A stretch of DNA of 64,000 bases from Vanessa cardui (Eukaryota > Arthropoda > Insecta > Lepidoptera > Nymphalidae), in the NCBI RefSeq assembly GCF_905220365.1, contig NC_061123.1, positions 558,001 to 622,000 on the forward strand, written 5' to 3'. Of this stretch, positions 56,408 through 64,000 are shown in pieces; within the stretch, counting starts at the first letter, position 1; every line of letters starts with the position of its first letter. Both the position numbers and the translations under genes were made by a program. The notes under the pieces were generated by a model. That model had not been told where the DNA came from. It made no database searches and worked only from the letters and a program-made list of their open reading frames with translations.

Positions 56408-56538
56408 TCTTACTTCCTACTAATATTATAAATGAAAAGTTTGTAAGGATCGATTTGTGAGGCTACAATTTATAATGATTTTATATAATACGGTCATAAT
56501 ATATCATGTACCCGTGCGAAGCCAGGGCGAGTAGCTAG
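56408..56538 (+). mobile_element. Minimal Helitron, 131 bp
   Basis: 5' TC at 56408-56409 after an A (TCTTACTTCCTACTAATATT), TAAATGAAAAGTTTGTAAGG, then CCCGTGCGAAGCCAGGGCGA and CTAG at 56535-56538 before a T. The 5' end differs from the Helitrons at 10738 and 39524 but the 3' end is shared. Confidence 0.78.
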
Positions 56539-59500
56539 TTTTCTATAAAAAATAATATGTCTGTGGAATCAAAAGAAATATCCTTATTATAAATTATACG
56601 ACCGCAGTTGTAGCATAAAGTGTGGAGTCTAATATTTTATGAAACAATCCTCGACCGAGGCTATAAATTATGGCGATGTATGGGAGATATTTATCAGCGC
56701 GTCACGGCGTCACGGTGGCGACGTCATCAATCAAAGGGACAGATATTTTCGGAAGCGGAATTAATGAGCCGCCATTTTTATTGGTTAAATTTCATGTTGG
56801 GGCTCAAAGTGTTTCTACTGTTAATACAATAAAATTTAAAACAATTTAACCACCAGCTTTTTCATTGGATCACCATATTATTGGACTACCATATTCGAGT
56901 TAGAGTGACTCTAAGTGACAACAATGAATATCCTTTTGATCAGATCGATGCTTTGACTCTCCCTAGAGGATGTTTGTCACAATTCCAAATTTCATTTTAT
57001 TCTATTCCATATCACCTTAATTTCATTTCAGATATTCATCTGAAATGATTTCTAAGTATTGTCATTGTTTCGCAAAACCACTTTGACTTAACCTTCGCCG
57101 ACGGTTACGCCGAATCAATATGATTTGGTAATCTTCAAAAAAGGGCCCGCTCAAACCTTTAAGATCGAAAGCCCACCTGGAAAACCCCGTTACATTCCAA
57201 AAGGTAAGCCTTCTTCTTTTTATTGACCGTTTATTGTTTATATATAATAAAAAAATAAAATAGGCTTCATTTAAACTATTCGTGACTTGAGAAGGATACG
57301 ATAATATAATCAACTATAGAAAATTTTAATTGTTTTATAATTCGTAAATAATAAACACTTTAAGGAATTCCTTTTTAAAGTAATGCTCTCCACAATCATC
57401 AATTGGAAAACATTTGATAGTCTTGAAATTGATAGCAGAACTTATCAAAATAGTTGCAAAACCCAGATATTACTGCATCTACTGCTCTATGTGAAAGTAC
57501 TAAATATTCAATGACAGTAGGGATCAAATAGCAAAGAGGCATTTTTCACTCACACACAACACTTCGTTAAAAAATTATTAAAACGATATTGAAGCAGTGT
57601 ATGGGAATTAGCTTCAAAGACAAACCTAAGATCAGCAGTGGGACATTATTTTACTGTAAGATTTTTTATAAACCTTGGTGTATCACTAAGTCTGTTCTAT
57701 TCTTAGGTTATGCGTTTGTAGTATACCCAAAATGAAAACAATAAAAGTAGAGAAATCGTAGACGAATAAAGTCGATAGGGAGACACGTAAAAAACTTTGG
57801 AAAAAATGTTTATAAAAGAAACATACCACACAGATTTGTTATATACTTCTTTACCTTAATTACCAATGTATTTTTTACAAATTTTTAATTTATGAAAGGC
57901 AAAGTTAAAAATGTCTGTGGAATTTTATTATCTATTCGCCGTGTTACAGTGTTGAGTTAAATATTCATTTCGGAAAGTAGATTATACAGTTGAGTATATC
58001 TGAACGTTTTCTATCGTATTGTAAAAGCGTATCCATGTTCCATAAAATAATTATGAATAGTGTATAGTACGGTATCATACATCCGTCTTATGGAATATTA
58101 TATCACGGCATTAGTTCTTTATTTGGCTATGTATACTTTAAATTTGATTCAAGGACACTTTCAATCTAGACGATCGATTAATTTCGGAAAGAAACAAATA
58201 TGGTCTTATATGTTTTGTTAAGTAATCTGGAGTGTCGTACTTAAATCTCGGTATTTTATTTATTTATTGGCGTATGGCTGCACGATCTATTACAATTGCT
58301 CTTTGTTAATATTATCTATAACAATTTATAAGAGACTTAACAAATGTAATAATAAAACGCATTAAAATAATTCGCGTTGTGGAGAGATTTTTCATAACAT
58401 ATTTTATTTTGTTCTTCGAACGCATTGAAGTAACGACTGGTCACAGTGCACTACGTCTGACAAATAAACGAAATCAAAAATAATATAATAATCTCGCAAA
58501 TTTATTTTGTGTTATAATAAATAATATTTAGCTTATATATTATTAATATTTGTAGATAAATTAATAAATAATGACGAAACGCGTCAGATCACGTTTATTA
58601 ATAGAATAAAATGTTTTTATAACAACAATATAATATGCAGAATTTTCGCTAACAATAAAACCAATAACCGCATATAACAAAGAATGATATTTAATTTTTA
58701 AAATAACTCTATTTATATAATAATTATTTGGTTAATCCATCGTTTATTTGCTGTTATAATTAATTAGAGTGCCAATAAGCAAATACGTGTGTTAAATCAG
58801 CTTTGGATTGCATTGTGTTGAGAAATAATATTGGTTTATATGAATCATTGATTATAATTAATATTACGTCAATGGATTCATTGTATTTATGGAAATGGAA
58901 TGTAGGGAAATTTTTAAAGAATTTTATTTTATTGATACGCCCGGGGCTAAGGTCGTATGTTTTGAAGCACAGTGACGATGATCAAACGAATTAATGTTAT
59001 AATAATGAAAAAAAATGTTTTATTGTTGTTTATTCAATATTTAATAATTATTTTTCTGTTGTTAATAAATTATATAATAACCTGACTAATTATATGTTCA
59101 CATCTACGAATTTAAACCACAAAACATACTTTTATTAATTAATTTAAATTCTTGAAAAATGATAAACTGGAGTAAGCGTTTTTGAAAAAAACGAATTTAT
59201 ACAAACTTACTGTTTTTTTTTTCTATTATTATCAAAATCAAGGGCAGACACATCCTTCATCATTCCTGTTTCAAAAAGGTCATTACTCTGGATTTATGAA
59301 AAATACAACATTTTACATACCTGCTTATATTAATTTGGTTAATGTATAAACCACTTATTAAACAAATATTTTATTACTGAAGATTTTCCGCTCTAATTGC
59401 TCTTCTCCAACTTCTATCAACAAATTTCATATACAGGAGCTACAAATTATAATGTAAACAATACTAGCTAATACATAGTAAATGCACTTCCAAGAAATAT

Positions 59501-59657
59501 GTTTTCCTTAGTACATACAACATTAGGCTGTGAATATACTGTGAAGGGTACTTCGGACCTTACTCTACCGACAAGGAAAAGCAGGTAGATGGTGGAAAAT
59601 GAGAGTTTGAAAATGATCAATCTCTAATCCATAAATTACAATAAGTAACAGTAAAAT
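56539..59657. other. Long unique stretch with two GC-richer patches
   Basis: 56620-56800 holds GTCACGGCGTCACGGTGGCG, ACGTCATCAATCAAAGGG and AATGAGCCGCCATTTTTATT. 57062-57213 has coding-like composition: a minus frame ending RRNRRRRLSQSGFAKQ before a stop at 57062, and on the plus strand a 40-codon open run closing at AAAAG|GTAAGCC. I recognise no product. The rest is AT-rich without features. Confidence 0.4.
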
Positions 59658-59667
59658 ATCCACATTT

Positions 59668-59785
59668 GATGCGAGTAGCCGGAGAAAGACCACAGTGATG
59701 CGAGTAGCGGGAGAATGACCACAGTGGCGTGCACTTGGAGATGCCTATGTCCAGCAGTAGACGGGTACGGGCTGATGATGATGAG
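59668..59785 (+). mobile_element. RTE-like LINE, 118-bp 3' end with 10-bp duplication
   Basis: The end codes (with stops) for RVAGE-PQWRALGDAYVQQ-TGTG, the usual C-terminus of a common RTE-type LINE, then a GATGAT tail. ATCCACATTT at 59658-59667 and 59786-59795 is an exact target duplication. The first part is a tandem double of GATGCGAGTAGC-GGAGAA. Extreme 5' truncation is normal for LINEs. Confidence 0.82.
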
Positions 59786-59795
59786 ATCCACATTT

Positions 59796-60630
59796 AGAAG
59801 CTTAACTTAACATTGTCACGTTTTTTTCTGCTCGTCCTCTAAATAAAGTCTGCCATAAAATGCCAATTTAGTGACTCATTCTTACTCGCTATATTTAGAT
59901 TAAGAATTTTGTATAGGTCTATTTATTGTAGATCTATAATTGTGTATAGGTCTAACTATATTTACCTATCCACAAATATATTTGGTTAAAAAGTAATGAT
60001 TTTTAGTCGACAATACATATTCACAAACTTCTTATGATCAAGATATTTCGATAATCAATAAAAATCAATGACTTGACAACGGGCATGATATACGTTTTTG
60101 GATGTCATCAGAGGCTGTGTTCCGTTTCGTGCAGGCAGTAGGTATATTTATTTTACCCGAATGATACCAATTTTTCATTCCAGTATATATGTATAATAAA
60201 ATCACTATTCTAATAAAACGCTTTGGTTTAGATAACATATCGATTTAACAGGGTAATGACTGGTGTTGTACGACACAACTTAGATGTAGCATCAGCTAAT
60301 TCATTCAGCCGGTTACTGCCGATTTATACAACCAATAGAAATAGCTCCCTATCGCGCCATTCGATGCTATTCGTCGCTTTAGATTCTCGCGTCAGTTCAA
60401 CCCCTGAAAGCAAGTGCATGTAGATCGACGTTTCAAAGTGACGAATATATTAGGTCATATGATATTACATGTTATTACGTTTGTGTAAAGATCACATTCA
60501 CATGAGAAATAAATATTGATAATTTGGGGTAGCGTACTCAATTCGGATGCGATCGGTTTTACGAATTTTGCCGATGTTAAGTTGTGTCGTACTATACAAG
60601 TTTCGCTCGCTTGCCCAAAGTGTCATACCA
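59796..60630. other. Unique DNA, no gene seen
   Basis: A GC-richer patch near 60340-60440; no coding frame. Confidence 0.5.
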
Positions 60631-61103
60631 AAAAAAAACTTTTAACAAAAAGAAAAACCGACTTCAAACAAAAAACTATTTTAAAACAAATGAATATGCA
60701 CGAAAAAGTAATAAAAATAATTGCGTATTCAACATATTTTTTAGAGTCTTCCTAAGTTAAATGAAATGAAAAATATTAGACTACTTAAAAGTCGATTAAC
60801 GAGTATATCATGTAGTTATAGTTATTGGTATATTTGGAGCCGGTGTCAGCCACGGTGCCCTTGCCCCAACAATAAAAAGAAAGAAGCGATACGAGCCCCT
60901 AAAAGGTAATTTGTAAAAGACATATTTGTTAAAGTATTCTCGTATTGTTTTTTGATAGATATACTGTAGGGTATTATTGGCTGACACCGACTCCAAATAT
61001 AACAATAATTATAACTACATGATATAATCGAAATAAAAAAAAAAAAAAAGAAAAAAAAAAAAAAAAAAAAACTTGATAACCTCCTCCTTTTGGAAGTCGG
61101 TTG
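60631..61103 (+). mobile_element. Z element, copy 3, internally deleted
   Basis: Full foldback left arm (60631-60851), slightly shortened loop, first ~50 bp of the right arm (60979-61030), then a direct jump to an A run and the terminal CTTGATAACCTCCTCCTTTT and GGAAGTCGGTTGA. About 1.2 kb of the element, including the Helitron, is missing. Confidence 0.8.
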
Positions 61104-61688
61104 ATAATAACTTTCTTTTTGGATGACTCAACCTAGTCGTGTTTGTAGATTGTATTAAACTCACGACTAAATTTACAGCCGTTGCTTTGACGTGCCTCGA
61201 ATTTCCTAAAGAACAGAACTTTATACCAATTTAAGGACAATTAAAATCGACTTAGCAGTTTTACGATTCACACCGCAATCTAAATGTTGCGTACTATATC
61301 AAATTTTGCAACTAATTTTATACAATTAGGGAAATGATCATTCCTTCAAGCTGAAACTTTTTCTATCAAAATTTGTTCATGACCATCGCTGTTCCGTAAT
61401 TTAACTAATTTGTCTTTCAGACAGAATTCGCTTATTTGATTAATGTTCACCGTCGAGCTGAAATAGACTTTAATGATATGACAATAAAACCTAAATCAGA
61501 CTATTTAAATTTAACCCACAATTCATTACAGTAAAATAAAATTTGTACAATTTTTGATAGTATAAATTTTAATGCATTATATTTTTTCTTCTTTTATATG
61601 TGTATTTTAAAAACTAAGGTGATATATATTTATTGAACATTATAAATAACAAATTTAGTTGTAGAAAACAGTTTGAAATAGTACCTAC
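61104..61688. other. Unique AT-rich DNA, no gene seen
   Basis: No coding frame or recognised repeat. Confidence 0.5.
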
Positions 61689-61707
61689 ATTAATAAAGCA
61701 TGTTTCA

Positions 61708-61994
61708 GCATAGATACCATTGCTGGGTTAAGGCCTCCTCTTCCTTTGAGGAGAAGGTTCGGAAAATATTCCACCACGCTATTCCAATGCGGGTTGGTGG
61801 AATACACATGTGGCAGAATTTCTTTAAAACTAGACACACGCAGCTTTCCTCAAGATGTTTTCCTTCAACGCGCGTGGTGAATTATAAACACAAATTAAGC
61901 ACACATATATAATAGTGATGCCTGCTTAGGTTTGAATTCGGAACCATCGGTTAAAATGCACGAGTTCTAACCACTGGGCCATCTCAGCTCTCAG
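61708..61994 (-). mobile_element. tRNA-derived SINE (type 1) with 19-bp duplication
   Basis: Minus strand: ATTGCTGGGTTAAGGCCTCC, CCAATGCGGGTTGGTGGAAT, ATGTGGCAGAATTTCTTTAA and CCACTGGGCCATCTCAGCTC. Flanked by ATTAATAAAGCATGTTTCA at 61689-61707 and 61995-62013, an exact 19-bp duplication. Confidence 0.93.
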
Positions 61995-62013
61995 ATTAAT
62001 AAAGCATGTTTCA

Positions 62014-63941
62014 TAATAAATTAGTAAATATTAATATTATTTATTAGCAGTATTACGAGTATAGTATTGAAGCAAATATCAAAGCTATATCTAAAGAGTC
62101 ACCGATAAAAAATAATAGAAATGAATTAAATAAACACTCATGCGAATTCAAGTCGAGCAAACGTAACTAAATCGAGCTTGTTTAGTCGCCGTTATTTGCA
62201 CTGAAAGGATCCGATTCCCTTTTGAAAAAAACGTCGACGACTACTGAAAGTCTAACTACTTTATAAATAGATTCTACAGCAGCTCCGTTTACGTTTTTTT
62301 ATACCTTTAAATACATAACGCATCAAATAGATTAATGTACTACAAATATGTCGACTAACGAACGAAATTACCATTAATTCTGTCATAAATATTGATTAAA
62401 GACTGAATATTTATGCCAGAATAGCTAAGTGACCCAGAGTTCAAAACATTTGATAGTACTCCATTATTAAAATTACTTTTGTGTTTATAATTTTTGGGCT
62501 TGATGATAAAGAAATATTTCAATAGACGGTATATTCTAGATAATAATCTAAATAGGAATAATTTGAATTAATTCATTGAATGATCGTAGTCCCTTTTCTT
62601 ACAGAGAGGCCTTAATCTAGTTTTGGGATATATGCAAGATGTTACATTTTCATTCCCATTACACTCAAGCTAACAGCAATATACATTGCTACTGTTAAAC
62701 CGTGGAATAATTGATAAATAAGCGGTACCGCAAAGCCGTAAATACGTCCTAGATTGTATTCAACACAATGACCTCAACTGACGAAATAATCCAAAAGTGC
62801 AGTGACTAAAATATCGGATATTCGTAGTAGCAAAATGTCTGTCACGCGGTTATCCAATGGATGTAAGCCAAATAGAAATTTATATGACTGCATGAGCCCA
62901 CCGCAACCGCACGATATTGCAGCGTTATCAACGGCTAGATTATCATATTGTACGCTGAGCCGATGTTATCATCGAAGCCATTCAATCGAGCGTTATAGCT
63001 AGACGTACAGGATGCTCATCCCATCCCAGGGCAGATAATGCACGTGGCAATAACTGTTATGCTAAACGAAACTTAAAAAAAAATATATTGGATACATACT
63101 GAAACAAATAAAATTTAATAGTTGCGCTAGTTTGTTGCCGGCACCAAAATTGTGTGCAGAATTTCAACAGTAATCGGGAGCATAAGATTTTGTCTTTCAT
63201 TATATTTAAATATACTAAAGATGTATTGTGTCTTTGGTGTTTTCACTTGCATTACTGTAATTTTAATTTGTTATTTTTAATGTTAATTTGCAACTAACTT
63301 GTCACAATTAAAACTCGAGCAATTTATATCCACATTTTCACTATCTTATAAATTATGTAAATTAAAAAAAAAATTGTATTGTCATTATTATTATTCTCCT
63401 TAATAATGTGAACTGAGAAGATTAAAAAAACAAACAGCAAAAAGTTATGGATTAATCTTGTTTGAAAAACTTTCACGAGATACCAAAAGTATCTGTCTGG
63501 TAAATACATGACTAAGAAATACGTTCCAAAAACAGCGGGACGTATATAAATCAGCTGGTATCACGGGACGGCTTCCATTAGTCGGTCCCGCGAATAATTC
63601 AGCCGGGACAACAGCATTAGACATTCCATTTAAGTGGTCACAAGCTAGAACCTATACAAAGCATACTTACAGCTCGGATTCCAATACATACATCGGCATT
63701 TTTTAATATAATTCAACGTAGCAATTGTTTAAAGTAACACAATCATACAAGACAATGCAACGTTGTATCACAAATATAAATCTCTCTCCGTCATTAGATA
63801 TTTGTATATTTCATTAAATTAGTCTGCGCAATGGCCATAATTCGATTATAAAAATAATAGATAAAATTGAAGAAACAATGCTTAAAACTTTTTCCTACAC
63901 ATGACATTTTCAATATTTTTACTTACGATATTTATTATCAA
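62014..63941. other. Unique DNA, GC-richer patches near 62800-63050 and 63530-63620
   Basis: A 66-codon frame (62802-63002) has no known motif. 63530-63620 carries GCGGGACGTATATAAATCAG and three further GGGAC/GTCCC motifs. Possible regulatory DNA, but nothing proves it. Confidence 0.4.
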
Positions 63942-64000
63942 CTAGCGGCCCGCCCCGGCTTCGCACGGATGCAATGCTATTTATATGCTACAGATTTCTT
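63942..64000 (-). mobile_element. Helitron 3' end, cut by window edge
   Basis: Minus-strand CTAG at 63942-63945 next to a plus-strand A, followed by CGGCCCGCCCCGGCTTCGCA and GGATGCAATGCT. Same 3' end as the copies at 10738, 21410 and 39524; the rest lies beyond 64000. Confidence 0.8.

Noticed and set aside
57031..57207. Plus-strand exon between a TTTCATTTCAG acceptor and the AAAAG|GTAAGCC donor
   Set aside because: All three frames contain a stop across the interval.

Overview
The window reads as insect nuclear DNA, most likely from a butterfly or moth (Lepidoptera). It is AT-rich, almost free of host coding sequence, and packed with repeat families typical of lepidopteran genomes: tRNA-derived SINEs, Jockey- and RTE-type LINEs, short Helitrons ending in CTAG, foldback elements and a very common 300-bp repeat. 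There is no bacterial, phage or viral gene organisation and no CRISPR array.

Only one piece of a host gene can be recognised. It is a 143-bp exon at 32403-32545 (+) with good splice sites, encoding the second half of the first immunoglobulin domain of a Dscam-family cell-adhesion receptor. The rest is best explained as intron or intergenic DNA around it, so the window probably lies inside a very long Dscam-type gene on the + strand. A 137-bp inverted-repeat MITE lies 90 bp before the exon and a full-length SINE lies 234 bp after it.

Layout. 1-2580: 3' part of a Jockey-like LINE whose ORF2 has one in-frame stop. 5056-10421: a second, nearly intact Jockey-like LINE split in ORF2 by a 2.37-kb DNA transposon (7393-9761) with 27-bp inverted repeats and an ATAT target duplication. 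That transposon carries a decayed transposase on the minus strand and has itself been hit by a SINE and by a poly(A)-tailed LINE/SINE fragment. 10.7-20.8 kb: scattered SINE, LINE and Helitron fragments. 20822-22429: a Helitron carrying a foldback composite element (called Z here) which itself contains another Helitron. 22.4-38.5 kb: mostly unique AT-rich DNA with SINEs and R-repeats (my label for the common 300-bp family), several short palindromes and the Dscam exon. 38581-40291: a second, longer Z copy with two 220-bp inverted arms. 41-53 kb: R-repeats, Helitrons, SINEs and a decayed LINE reverse-transcriptase fragment. 53-64 kb: mostly unique DNA, an RTE-type LINE 3' end, a third partial Z copy and a SINE with a 19-bp target duplication.

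Apart from the Dscam exon the genes do not form a pathway. They are parts of selfish elements whose insertion order can be read from nesting and target-site duplications. I see no clearly novel biological system. The most unusual structures are the Z composite family and the nested LINE/transposon locus.
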